This document shows, one piece after another, positions 1 to 7,696 of a DNA stretch of 64,000 nt. Under the pieces are notes generated by a model, which worked only from the letters and a program-made list of their open reading frames with translations, did not search any database and was not told the origin of the DNA. A program made the translations under genes and the position numbers. This stretch comes from Neogemmobacter tilapiae (GTDB lineage Bacteria; Pseudomonadota; Alphaproteobacteria; Rhodobacterales; Rhodobacteraceae), in contig NZ_BMYJ01000008.1 in assembly GCF_014652215.1 (NCBI RefSeq), positions 1 through 64,000 on the forward strand, written 5' to 3'. Every line of letters starts with the position of its first letter. Within the stretch, counting starts at the first letter, position 1.

Positions 1-48
1 GTCTTGAAGTACCGAAAGGGCGAAGGCTGGGTCATCCCGGAAGGCTAG
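1..48 (+). CDS. C-terminal end of an unidentified protein (partial)
   Basis: An open frame enters from the left edge and ends at a TAG at 46-48, giving the C-terminal residues VLKYRKGEGWVIPEG. The tail is too short to assign to a family. It is called a gene end because a strong hairpin begins two bases after the stop and no other frame runs through here. The upstream gene would be a direct neighbour of the SIR2 locus and could belong to the same island. Confidence 0.4.
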   Translation, partial: VLKYRKGEGWVIPEG

Positions 49-50
49 CC

Positions 51-86
51 GTCAGAGGATGTCTGGGCAACCAGAGTTCCTCTGAC
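51..86 (+). terminator. 36-nt two-tier hairpin with GCAA tetraloop
   Basis: GTCAGAGGA (51-59) pairs perfectly with TCCTCTGAC (78-86). Inside, after a 2x2 internal loop, TCTGG (62-66) pairs with CCAGA (71-75) around a GCAA (GNRA-type) loop. It begins two bases after a stop codon, so a transcription terminator is the simplest reading. No T-tract follows, so it would be an atypical terminator or an mRNA 3' end stabiliser. Confidence 0.45.
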
Positions 87-416
87 AGTGCCCCGCCTCG
101 CGCAGGGTTTTCTCATTCAGTTTCAGTCGCTTGACCATACATCACGCCTCCTTGCCCAACGACACAGGCCTAGACCCGCGCCACTATCAAGTCGGACCAC
201 GGGGTCGGGACTGGAATACAGGCGGAAGGTGGAATTGGGTTGGGAAGGGGCGTTCCGGCAAGCTTTATCAGTGGGTTACGCGAAGGCGTGGGGATGTGCA
301 CGATCAATCATCTCTTCATCGGACGCTGACAACAAGTATGCGCACCACAGCGCCTCAGGATTGCATTCCATCGCGGGGACAGCGATCTTGGCAGCATCAA
401 TCCATTGGGTGCCGAA
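87..416. other. Intergenic stretch without a supported gene
   Basis: Short overlapping frames exist on the plus strand but none has a ribosome binding site, a recognisable motif or consistent codon use. The promoter of the small gene at 417 and of the SIR2 gene probably lies here. I see no clear -35/-10 pair. Confidence 0.4.
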
Positions 417-797
417 ATGCTCTTGAACCCTTCAGCTCTGGAAGAACAACTGAGCCATCTCGTCGATGACTCTGTACGCGAAGCCTACCTCGCATTTGCG
501 CATGCCTGGCTTCCCGAGGGAATGACGGTTCGTCCAGCAGGGCATGGGTACATAGCACGGGAGTTGCGTTTTGAGGCTGATGGAGCATGGTTGTTTTCTG
601 CCGTGCTGAATCAAAAGTGGGTCCTGTGGTATTTTCGAAAGCCAGCAATTAACGCTGGAATCGTACAGGCCGACCAAACGCTTGCAAGGTTTCCGACCGC
701 AGAAACCAGTGGGCGGGGCGAGATAAAGCTACGGGTCAGGAATGTTGAAGAGGCGCGGGCTGTCTTGAACTGGTTCGGATGTGGCGAAGTAGTGTGA
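417..797 (+). CDS. Small protein of unknown function upstream of SIR2 gene
   Basis: The gene encodes 126 residues from the ATG at 417; an in-frame TTG at 405 would add four. I recognise no family. The protein is soluble, without a signal peptide or membrane segment. It has an acidic helical N-terminus (about residues 1-35), a central aromatic stretch (AWLFSAVLNQKWVLWYFRKP) and a charged C-terminus (EIKLRVRNVEEARAVLNWF) that would fit an alpha/beta fold. The stop lies 10 bases before the SIR2 start on the same strand, so the two are almost certainly co-transcribed. A regulatory, sensor or immunity-like role next to a toxic effector is possible but is inference. Local G+C looks lower than in the core genes further right, as expected of transferred DNA. 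Confidence 0.6.
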   Translation: MLLNPSALEEQLSHLVDDSVREAYLAFAHAWLPEGMTVRPAGHGYIARELRFEADGAWLFSAVLNQKWVLWYFRKPAINAGIVQADQTLARFPTAETSGRGEIKLRVRNVEEARAVLNWFGCGEVV

Positions 798-807
798 AGA
801 TAGTAGC

Positions 808-3800
808 ATGAGATTTCACGCCGACGGACCTTCAATACCGGACATGCTGCTTGAACGGTGCGACGCCGGCCGAGTTGTTTTCCTTTGCGGTGCAGGCGTA
901 TCGCTGCCCTCTGGCATGCCTACTTTCGTCGGCCTCACGAAGCATGTCGTCGAGTTTCTTGATCCACCTGCCGATTCTGAAATCATGGCTGCGTTTCGGC
1001 CCTGGTTGGATGGCTCATCGGCAGGGAACGTTCCGCTTGATCAAATTTTTAACCTTCTGCACCAGGAGTATGGGAAGGAAGAAGTCAACGCGCTTGTAAC
1101 GAAAAGGCTGATGGTCGCCTCAAGTGTTGGGAAAGTCGGACGTGAGCATGAACTAATCAAACGCATTTCATCAAGCCAGAGCGGCAAACCGCAGATCGTG
1201 ACGACGAACTTCGACAGATTGTTCGAGCTGGCACCTAATAGCGAAAAGTTAGTTCTGCACGAGCCACCCGCATTTCCCGATTTGAACTTCGGCACGACAA
1301 TTGAAGGGATCACGTACCTACACGGGCGATTGGTGGATCCAACCTCGGACCGATATCCTTATGTGCTTAGCAGTGCGGATTTCGGACGAGCCTATCTCTC
1401 GGAGGGATGGGCAACAAACTTCGTCCGAAGCCTTCTCGAGCGCTACACCGTAGTTTTGGTCGGTTACCAAGCCGAAGACCCTCCGATCAAGTACTTGCTC
1501 CAAGGTCTAAACCATGACGGTCAATATGATCGTTCGCGGCTTTATGCATTTGATCGTGGACTTCCGGAAGAAATCGAAACCAAATGGCGTGATCGGGGCG
1601 TGACTGCAATAGCGTATTCCGATCATCCAGTGCTATGGAAGACGATGGAGGCATGGGCGGACCGAGCTGATGATCCGCGATCTTGGCGTGCGTCTGTCAT
1701 TGCTGCGAGTCGGCATGATCCAAAAGGATTCCCACCTCACATTCGGGGACAAGTGGCACACGTGCTTCGCACTGCACGTGGGGCGAGGTTGTTCGCCGAG
1801 AGCACTCCGGCGCCGCACGCGGAATGGATCTGCGTGATGGATGCAAATGTACGGTCAGCCAAGAAGAAGAGCGGCTACCGTGATGACTTGGAGGTCTTTG
1901 ATCCCCAAGCCGCGTATGGACTCGACGACGACCTGGAGGATTTTTCGGAGGAGGACAAAAGGTACAGAAACGGCAACGATAACCTGCTTGTCTGGCGAGA
2001 AGATGATGACAATCCGACCGAGTTTCATCGATTAGTCGGGAGGCAAGCCGAAGGTTTCGAGGCGACCCCTATTCGGCTTGGTCACCTGATAAGCTGGATC
2101 GGCAAGTCAATCCAAAGCCCAGTGCTGGCCTGGTGGGCCGTTCGGCAAGACGGCATTCACCCGCGGCTGTTGCAGCAGATAGAGTGGCAGCTTGAACGTG
2201 GTGAGGATCTGGACCGGCGAGCCCGCCATGTCTGGAACCTGATCCTCGAACGCCACCGAGACCCACGCAATCGAAAATGGGATGGAGATTGGTTCGATTT
2301 CAAGAAACGTGTCGGTATTGAAGGCTGGACAGCAGGTGTATTGAGAGAGTTTCGACGGGTGGCCACTCCTCGTGTCGAAGTCCGGCCCCTGTTTGGAATA
2401 GGCGAGGTCAAGCCGCCCTTCACTCCGTGGGAAACAAGCCGTGTCGGCGACATTGGTCAGTTCGAGGTGAAGTTCCTCGAGCGCCACAATGACGACCTTG
2501 AAGTACCTGATGAGCACCTCCCCAGTATAATTGGTATCCTTGAGGACCAGCTCAAAGTAGCGTCTGGTCTTTTGGAGGATGTCGGGACGACGTATTTTCA
2601 GACCCCTACTTGCTATCCGATGCGAGAGGTCGACGGCAGAGAGCACGTGACAAAGGCTGCTGAGGTCATGAGCTGGTTTATCCAGCTTTTTGATCGGTTG
2701 GCGAGCATGTCGCCCAACCTTGCAAATGCGCATGCAGCGACCTGGCCAGCCTCTGACCGATTCTTCTTTCGAAAGCTAAAGCTCTACGCTCTGAACAAGG
2801 TCGGGGTATTCGGGGCAGAAGAAGTCGCCAATGTATTGCTGGCACTAGATCAGGAGGCATTCTGGGACATCGACGTCGTCAGGGAGCTTTTGTTCTTGCT
2901 TGTCGATCGATGGTCAGAATTCTCAGAAAAGGATAGGGAGCGCCTAACTGATCGGATCTTGTCGGGTCCAAATCAGCTTCCTCACTGGTCTGACGAAGAG
3001 TTCCCCGGAATCCGTGACGAGTTCGCTGCCCGTTATGCCCGTTACCTCGAACTTCAAGGCTGTATGTTGGCGGCTGATCGAACTGAACGGCTCGCACAGA
3101 TGCTGCAGAAAATTCCGAGATGGAGCGACGGGTGGGCAAAATCGACAGTTACAGAGCGAGGGTCGCACGTCAGCTATGTCGGCACAGATGATGCGCCGGA
3201 TGCCATCATCGACGTCCCAGTGGGTGAGATCGTAGCAAAGGCAAAGGAAGTCCTGAAACGAGACTTCGGCAGTTTCACTGAGAAGCGCCCGTTTACGGGC
3301 CTAGTGAAAGCCAGCCCGCGAAAGGCTCTTTCCGCCTTGACCGTCGCGGGGAAGGCTGGCGACTACCCGAAGGTGTTTTGGTCAGCATTGATCAACGAAA
3401 TGCCACAAGATGTATCCCCTCGTCTTAGGACCGTCTTCCTACGTCGACTGGCAGGTCTTCCGCATGGGGTGGTTGCTGAACTTAGCCATACCTTGGGTCG
3501 ATGGCTTGAAAAGAACCTGGCTTTGGTACTCGAGTTCGACAACGATCTTGGGTGGAAAGTGTTCGATCACATCGTCGATGGGATCATCAGCGGTGGACTT
3601 GAAGCTGCAAACAGTGGACTTGGTGAGGTTCGCCAAGGTGGAGAAGTAGTCAAGCGGTCGCGTCGCACACTCGATCATGCCATCAACGGACCAATTGGTA
3701 TGTGCACCGAGGCGCTATTCGATGCTGTGCCTGGGAAGAAGCAGGAAGCCGGTTCGTTGGTTCCAAACCATATCAAGTCCCGCTTGGAACGCCTTTTTGC

Positions 3801-4617
3801 GGCACCAGGCGAGGGTTCAGATCACGCTGTGTCAGTAGCGACCAGCAAGCTCAACTGGCTCATGTTCATCGATCCCGATTGGACCCAAGAACGACTAATC
3901 CCATTGCTGGCTTTCGAACACCCGGCTTCAGAGCCTGCTTGGAACGGATTCTTGCACAGTGGCCGCGTGCCTTGGCCACCGCTGGCAGAAGCCATAAAGC
4001 CTCTACTGCTGCAACTTTTCCCCTTCATAGAGGGGTTTTCTTGGAACCGTGACGTTTCAAAGGTTGCAGCCCAGTGGTTGGGCTTCATGCGAATTTTTCA
4101 TCCGGATGAGGCAGGTGGCCTGACGAGATCAGAGATGAGGTCTGTTCTCCGTGAAATGTCCGACGGCACACGAAACGACCTCATATTCTGGCTGGGACAA
4201 GTCGGACAGAAAAACGAAAACGGTTGGACGGACCTTGTCATCCCCTTCATCGAAGGTGACTGGCCGCGAGAGCGCCGATACAGGACTACTGCGTCCATGA
4301 AGGCTTGGATCAGTCTGCTTGACGATACCGGCGACAGGTTTCCGGTAGTTTATGAAGCAGTAAAGAAGTTCCTCGTCGGTGTGGAAGTGAATGACCAGCC
4401 GTTTTACCGCTTCACAAGGGAGATCAGTGGGGAAGTACCTCTGACGACACGGTTCCCGGAAACTACCTTGGACTTGATGGATAGGGTGACACCGCAGGTT
4501 GTGACCCGGCGACCGTATGAGCTGCCGAAGATCCTTGCCCTCATTGCTGAAGTCGCCCCTGCGCTGACGTCGGATCACCGTTACCTACGCCTAGTGGACC
4601 TTGTGGAACGAAGTTGA
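808..4617 (+). CDS. Large SIR2-domain protein, candidate anti-phage defence sirtuin (DSR-like)
   Basis: The protein has 1,269 residues. The first ~280 form a SIR2-type NAD-binding domain: GAGVS at 28-32 (glycine-rich NAD loop), TTNFD at 132-136 (TN[YF]D motif), LHG at 171-173 with a candidate catalytic His172, and GYQAEDPP at 219-226. The remaining ~990 residues look mostly helical and contain no Walker A motif. This argues against the STAND-ATPase Avs5 type, and no Argonaute-like part is evident. N-terminal SIR2 plus a long helical sensor-like C-terminus is the layout of the single-protein defence sirtuins DSR1 and DSR2, which deplete NAD+ when they detect phage proteins. At this length it is nearer DSR1. 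Some SIR2 proteins of this size carry DUF4020 at the C-terminus, which I cannot verify here. The small gene at 417 precedes it. Base composition is poorer in G+C than the core. SIR2 assignment is firm; the defence role is inferred. Confidence 0.8.
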   Translation: MRFHADGPSIPDMLLERCDAGRVVFLCGAGVSLPSGMPTFVGLTKHVVEFLDPPADSEIMAAFRPWLDGSSAGNVPLDQIFNLLHQEYGKEEVNALVTKRLMVASSVGKVGREHELIKRISSSQSGKPQIVTTNFDRLFELAPNSEKLVLHEPPAFPDLNFGTTIEGITYLHGRLVDPTSDRYPYVLSSADFGRAYLSEGWATNFVRSLLERYTVVLVGYQAEDPPIKYLLQGLNHDGQYDRSRLYAFDRGLPEEIETKWRDRGVTAIAYSDHPVLWKTMEAWADRADDPRSWRASVIAASRHDPKGFPPHIRGQVAHVLRTARGARLFAESTPAPHAEWICVMDANVRSAKKKSGYRDDLEVFDPQAAYGLDDDLEDFSEEDKRYRNGNDNLLVWREDDDNPTEFHRLVGRQAEGFEATPIRLGHLISWIGKSIQSPVLAWWAVRQDGIHPRLLQQIEWQLERGEDLDRRARHVWNLILERHRDPRNRKWDGDWFDFKKRVGIEGWTAGVLREFRRVATPRVEVRPLFGIGEVKPPFTPWETSRVGDIGQFEVKFLERHNDDLEVPDEHLPSIIGILEDQLKVASGLLEDVGTTYFQTPTCYPMREVDGREHVTKAAEVMSWFIQLFDRLASMSPNLANAHAATWPASDRFFFRKLKLYALNKVGVFGAEEVANVLLALDQEAFWDIDVVRELLFLLVDRWSEFSEKDRERLTDRILSGPNQLPHWSDEEFPGIRDEFAARYARYLELQGCMLAADRTERLAQMLQKIPRWSDGWAKSTVTERGSHVSYVGTDDAPDAIIDVPVGEIVAKAKEVLKRDFGSFTEKRPFTGLVKASPRKALSALTVAGKAGDYPKVFWSALINEMPQDVSPRLRTVFLRRLAGLPHGVVAELSHTLGRWLEKNLALVLEFDNDLGWKVFDHIVDGIISGGLEAANSGLGEVRQGGEVVKRSRRTLDHAINGPIGMCTEALFDAVPGKKQEAGSLVPNHIKSRLERLFAAPGEGSDHAVSVATSKLNWLMFIDPDWTQERLIPLLAFEHPASEPAWNGFLHSGRVPWPPLAEAIKPLLLQLFPFIEGFSWNRDVSKVAAQWLGFMRIFHPDEAGGLTRSEMRSVLREMSDGTRNDLIFWLGQVGQKNENGWTDLVIPFIEGDWPRERRYRTTASMKAWISLLDDTGDRFPVVYEAVKKFLVGVEVNDQPFYRFTREISGEVPLTTRFPETTLDLMDRVTPQVVTRRPYELPKILALIAEVAPALTSDHRYLRLVDLVERS

Positions 4618-5075
4618 TCGAACGATTGGACGTCTTGCTGTCTACCGGTTTCGAATTTCTAAGGTCGCCCGACCGACGCGCTTATATATTTCGCGGAGGC
4701 TTTGGCGATGATCTTGACGAGAATGATCCGGCGCACTTGTCAACGTCTGGTCAACCGTTGAATTCAGTCTGGGACCGTCCTGTTCCCTCGAAACGCGCTG
4801 GCATCCGTCCCGTGTCGAGAAGAAATCTAAACCTTTCAAAGGGATATGGGGCAAGTGCTTGATATGGATGAGGCCTGCAAAATTGTGCGGGTTCGGCTCA
4901 TAACCTGAAGGTCGCAGGTCGGACCCCTTTCAGGCGTGCGAAAGGTCCATCTCATCTCGCTTGTCCATAGAATCATCAAATTGCCCGCAACATCAGACCT
5001 GCGTGACAGCCTCAATCTATCTTGACTGGACTACTTTATTTTGAGGGCCAAACTTTCCGCTATTCAATGCTTGGT
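4618..5075. other. Non-coding junction between SIR2 locus and DUF5681 gene
   Basis: This stretch holds no supported gene. An 82-codon frame starting with a TTG overlapping the SIR2 stop (4614-4862) has no ribosome site and no recognisable motif. The main content is the initiator-tRNA fragment at 4895-4919. The region has the look of a decayed island junction. Confidence 0.45.
4895..4919 (+). repeat. Fragment of initiator tRNA-fMet (candidate attachment-site scar)
   Basis: The 25 bases correspond, from memory of alphaproteobacterial initiator tRNAs, to the anticodon arm with CAT anticodon, the variable loop and the first T-arm bases (GGCTCATAACCT then GAAGGTCGCAGGT). The sequence on either side does not continue the tRNA: there is no acceptor stem, D arm or CCA end. 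It is therefore not a functional tRNA. Such fragments arise when an element integrates into a tRNA gene and carries part of it along. Confidence 0.6.
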
Positions 5076-5924
5076 TCAATATTCGGTGCTGTCGGCCGCC
5101 AGCATTTCATGGGCAATCAGGATGCTCCATTTCTTGCGTAAGGCGCGCATCTGCTTGCGCAACGCAGCGTCGATCCGAACGGGGTACAGGTCTTCGGGAA
5201 GCACAATGCGCCAGCGGGCAATCTGGGCGTCTGCGATCTCGAAGTGACGTTTCAGATCTTCGCGTTCCTTGGGGTCGGTCTCGGTGGCGATCGCCTCGCG
5301 GCACATTTCCCGCAGGATCACCTGATGGCGCAAGTGGTTGTAGGCACTATCATAGGTCCTTTTCTCTTCTGCCGTCATAGGCCCGCTGATGATGACAGTG
5401 CCGCGCTGCATGTCAAAGCGGATATGATCGGGATGGGGCAGCGGATCTGGTTCGCCGACAATACCCATGCGTGCGCGCCGCGTCAGTTCGTTTTCCCAGT
5501 TGATCTTGTAATCCAACGCCACATTGAACCACTCGTCATGCAGCGCCTTGTTGCTGGTTTCCACCGCAGAAAGAAGTTCCGCAAAAAGCCGTTGTGAACG
5601 GTGCTGGCCTTTGACGGCATTGACCGCCAGGGATCGCAACACGGCCTGCGCAATGGGCACGGTCACATTGCGGTCCCCGTCGCGCACCGTGATGCCGCGA
5701 TAGGCCTCCGTCAGGATCAGGTCCTTCATGCGCTCTTCGTTCAGCGATGGCTTGCGGTTCTTCGCGCCTTTCGGGCGACCCTGCGGGTTGCCGGATTTCC
5801 CCTTCTGGAAACGACTGGCCTGCGGAGGCTTGGCGTAACCTACGGCATAGCCGGGCCGCACCGCCAGCGGACCCGTCTTGCCGGGGCCAGGTTGTTTTGG
5901 CGGAGTCAGGTCATCCGGCGTCAT
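5076..5924 (-). CDS. DUF5681 domain protein (phage-associated)
   Basis: The gene encodes 282 residues. The N-terminus contains RFQKGKSGNPQGRPKGAKNR, the basic glycine/proline signature of DUF5681, a family usually found near phage terminase and methyltransferase genes. It may act as a small DNA-binding packaging protein, though its function is not established. The rest is helical and charged. The start is the ATG at 5924, which overlaps the stop of the ParB-methyltransferase gene (ATGA), so the two are translationally coupled. No terminase large subunit follows; the next sequence downstream is the tRNA fragment and the convergent SIR2 gene, suggesting that the rest of a phage module was lost. 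Confidence 0.75.
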   Translation of the reverse strand: MTPDDLTPPKQPGPGKTGPLAVRPGYAVGYAKPPQASRFQKGKSGNPQGRPKGAKNRKPSLNEERMKDLILTEAYRGITVRDGDRNVTVPIAQAVLRSLAVNAVKGQHRSQRLFAELLSAVETSNKALHDEWFNVALDYKINWENELTRRARMGIVGEPDPLPHPDHIRFDMQRGTVIISGPMTAEEKRTYDSAYNHLRHQVILREMCREAIATETDPKEREDLKRHFEIADAQIARWRIVLPEDLYPVRIDAALRKQMRALRKKWSILIAHEMLAADSTEY

Positions 5925-7222
5925 GCGACGGCTTCCGCCACAGAAGCGGCCCTTGGCCAACCACAAACCAATTGTTCCGCCATATCCTTGGCCTGGATTT
6001 CCCAACGGGTCAGGATCCGGTCACAATAGATTGGGTCGAGTTCCACCAGCCGCGCCCGCCGCCCGGTCTTCTCGGCCGCAATCAAAGTTGAACCTGATCC
6101 CCCGAAGACATCCAGCACAATCTCGCCGCGCCCCGACACATCCCGGATTGCATCCGCAATCATTTGCACCGGCTTGACCGTCGGATGCAGACGCAGTTCG
6201 TCCATGCGGCCCTTCCGCATGCTGTTCACACCCCGGTAGTTCCAGACATTGGTGCGGTAGCGACCATGCTGGCCCAGCTCAAAACTGTTCACATGGGGCG
6301 CGGTGCCCTTCTTGAAGGCAAAGATCAATTCATGGCGCGAGCGGTAAAAGGTGCCCATGCCGCCATTGTCCTTGGCCCAGACGATCAGGTTCTTCAATTC
6401 ATCATAGACCGCATGACCCGCGGCCAGCATTTCGCCCATATGGCGCCAATCCATGCAGTGGAAGTGAATCGAACCGTCCACACTGTGATTGGCCATGTTT
6501 TGCAAAGCCCGTGTCAGGAAGGCGGTGAACTCCGACATGGTCATCTCACCGGCAGCCATCGCGAACTCACGGTGCTTCACCTTGCCGGAACCGCCGACAT
6601 GGCCATCGATCTTCACATTGTAGGGCGGGTCGCTGAACACCATGCGCGCCTGATCCCCCTCCATCACCGCCGCAACGATGCCCGCGTCCAGCGCATCCCC
6701 GCAGATCAAACGGTGAGTGCCAAGCTGCCAAATATCGCCCGCATGGACCCGGCGCGGGGCAAACTCGGGCAGAATGTCATCCTCCGGATCCCCAGGTTCT
6801 TCGGGCGTCAGACCCTCCACCAGCGCATCGATCTCGGCCACTTCAAAGCCGATCACCCCGATGTCAAAGCCAATGTTTTCGGTGGCGAGCAGCCCTTGCA
6901 ACTCCTGCGCCAGAAGTTCCTCATCCCAACCCGCGTTCAGGGCCAACTTGTTGTCGGCAATGACATAGGCCCGCTTCTCGGCCTCGCTCATATGCTCAAT
7001 CCGCACACAGGGCACTTCTGTCAGACCCAGATGTTTGGCCGCCTCTACCCGGCCGTGACCGGCAAGGATCGTGTTGCTCTGATCGATCAGCACCGGATTG
7101 GTGAAGCCAAAGGTCTCGATCGACGCTGCGATCTGCTTCAGCTGCTTCTTGGAGTGTGTCCGAGCGTTCGTGGCCCAAGGCCGCAGCGAAGCCGGGGGGA
7201 TCATCTCGATGGTCTGGGTCAT
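5921..7222 (-). CDS. ParB N-terminal domain fused to DNA methyltransferase (N4/N6 class)
   Basis: The protein has 433 residues. Residues ~5-95 form a ParB/sulfiredoxin-like domain with the GHGR motif at 55-58. Residues ~165-415 form an N6-adenine/N4-cytosine methyltransferase: catalytic DPPY at 198-201 and the AdoMet-binding motif DVFGGSGST at 371-379. With the catalytic motif before the AdoMet motif, this is the beta-class order. The family occurs on phages and mobile elements, where it usually methylates without a partner nuclease, and none is seen here. The start at 7222 is preceded by a strong AAGGAGG. The gene is read divergently from the XRE repressor and lies under the operator-like sites at 7269-7329. 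Target sequence unknown. Confidence 0.88.
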   Translation of the reverse strand: MTQTIEMIPPASLRPWATNARTHSKKQLKQIAASIETFGFTNPVLIDQSNTILAGHGRVEAAKHLGLTEVPCVRIEHMSEAEKRAYVIADNKLALNAGWDEELLAQELQGLLATENIGFDIGVIGFEVAEIDALVEGLTPEEPGDPEDDILPEFAPRRVHAGDIWQLGTHRLICGDALDAGIVAAVMEGDQARMVFSDPPYNVKIDGHVGGSGKVKHREFAMAAGEMTMSEFTAFLTRALQNMANHSVDGSIHFHCMDWRHMGEMLAAGHAVYDELKNLIVWAKDNGGMGTFYRSRHELIFAFKKGTAPHVNSFELGQHGRYRTNVWNYRGVNSMRKGRMDELRLHPTVKPVQMIADAIRDVSGRGEIVLDVFGGSGSTLIAAEKTGRRARLVELDPIYCDRILTRWEIQAKDMAEQLVCGWPRAASVAEAVA

Positions 7223-7268
7223 GACAGCCTCCTTGGCGCATCGCTGAGTCGGGCGACGTATCACCCCT

Positions 7269-7329
7269 ATTCGTAAGATATATCGTCCGCTTGTCTTGCG
7301 CAAGATCTGGGCGTATAGATTCGTAAGAT
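7269..7329. promoter_or_regulatory. Three evenly spaced operator-like sites in a divergent promoter
   Basis: ATTCGTAAGAT occurs perfectly at 7269-7279 and again at 7319-7329. Midway lies the palindrome TCTTGCGCAAGA at 7294-7305. All three share the half-site CGYAAGA, and their centres are about 25 bp apart. A rightward promoter candidate, TTGTCT (7291-7296), 17 bp, TATAGA (7314-7319), overlaps the middle and right sites and would drive the XRE gene. A leftward one would overlap the middle and left sites and drive the methyltransferase gene. The XRE protein at 7358 is the obvious ligand (inference). Confidence 0.6.
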
Positions 7330-7357
7330 GTGGCGAACGAACTGAAGGACCGACCCC

Positions 7358-7696
7358 ATGAGCCTCGCAGAACGCCTGTTCGATCTGCGCCAAGGGACCA
7401 AATATTCCCTGCAGCAAGTTGCCGACGCGGTCGGCGTGTCCAAGGCGCATATCTGGGAATTGGAGAAAGGCCGGACCGCCAACCCCTCCTTTGAATTGGT
7501 GCAAAAGCTGGCGCAGTTCTTCGGGGTTTCGGCCGAGGCCTTGATCGGCGAGGCCGAGACGCCACCGCCGGTCGCTCAGCAGATCCAGCGCATTCATCGC
7601 GATCTGAAGGACCTGTCGGAACGCGATCGAGACATCATCGAGACGATGGTAAAGTCGATGCGGGCCAGTGCCGCCCCACCATCCGCCGAGGAGTAA
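7358..7696 (+). CDS. XRE-family helix-turn-helix repressor
   Basis: The protein has 112 residues. Residues ~5-65 are a Cro/C1-type HTH, including SLQQVADAVGVSKAHIWELE with the expected turn glycine and recognition helix. The C-terminal ~45 residues are a charged helix (IHRDLKDLSERDRDIIETM) suited to dimerisation. It lacks a LexA-type self-cleaving peptidase domain. The gene overlaps the following ImmA-like gene, a common repressor/antirepressor-protease arrangement in phages and integrative elements such as ICEBs1 ImmR-ImmA. It probably represses its own promoter and the divergent methyltransferase operon through the sites at 7269-7329. Confidence 0.85.
   Translation: MSLAERLFDLRQGTKYSLQQVADAVGVSKAHIWELEKGRTANPSFELVQKLAQFFGVSAEALIGEAETPPPVAQQIQRIHRDLKDLSERDRDIIETMVKSMRASAAPPSAEE

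Noticed and set aside
4614-4862. 82-codon frame starting inside the SIR2 stop codon
   Set aside because: TTG start, no ribosome site, no recognisable motif, and it runs into the tRNA-scar region; kept only as part of the non-coding junction.
4880-4960. Possible functional tRNA-Met
   Set aside because: Only the anticodon arm, variable loop and part of the T arm are present; acceptor and D arms and the CCA end are missing.
6164-7276. 370-codon plus-strand frame
   Set aside because: It is antisense to the ParB-methyltransferase gene, which has clear motifs and a strong ribosome site; the frame is a by-product of G+C-rich codons.
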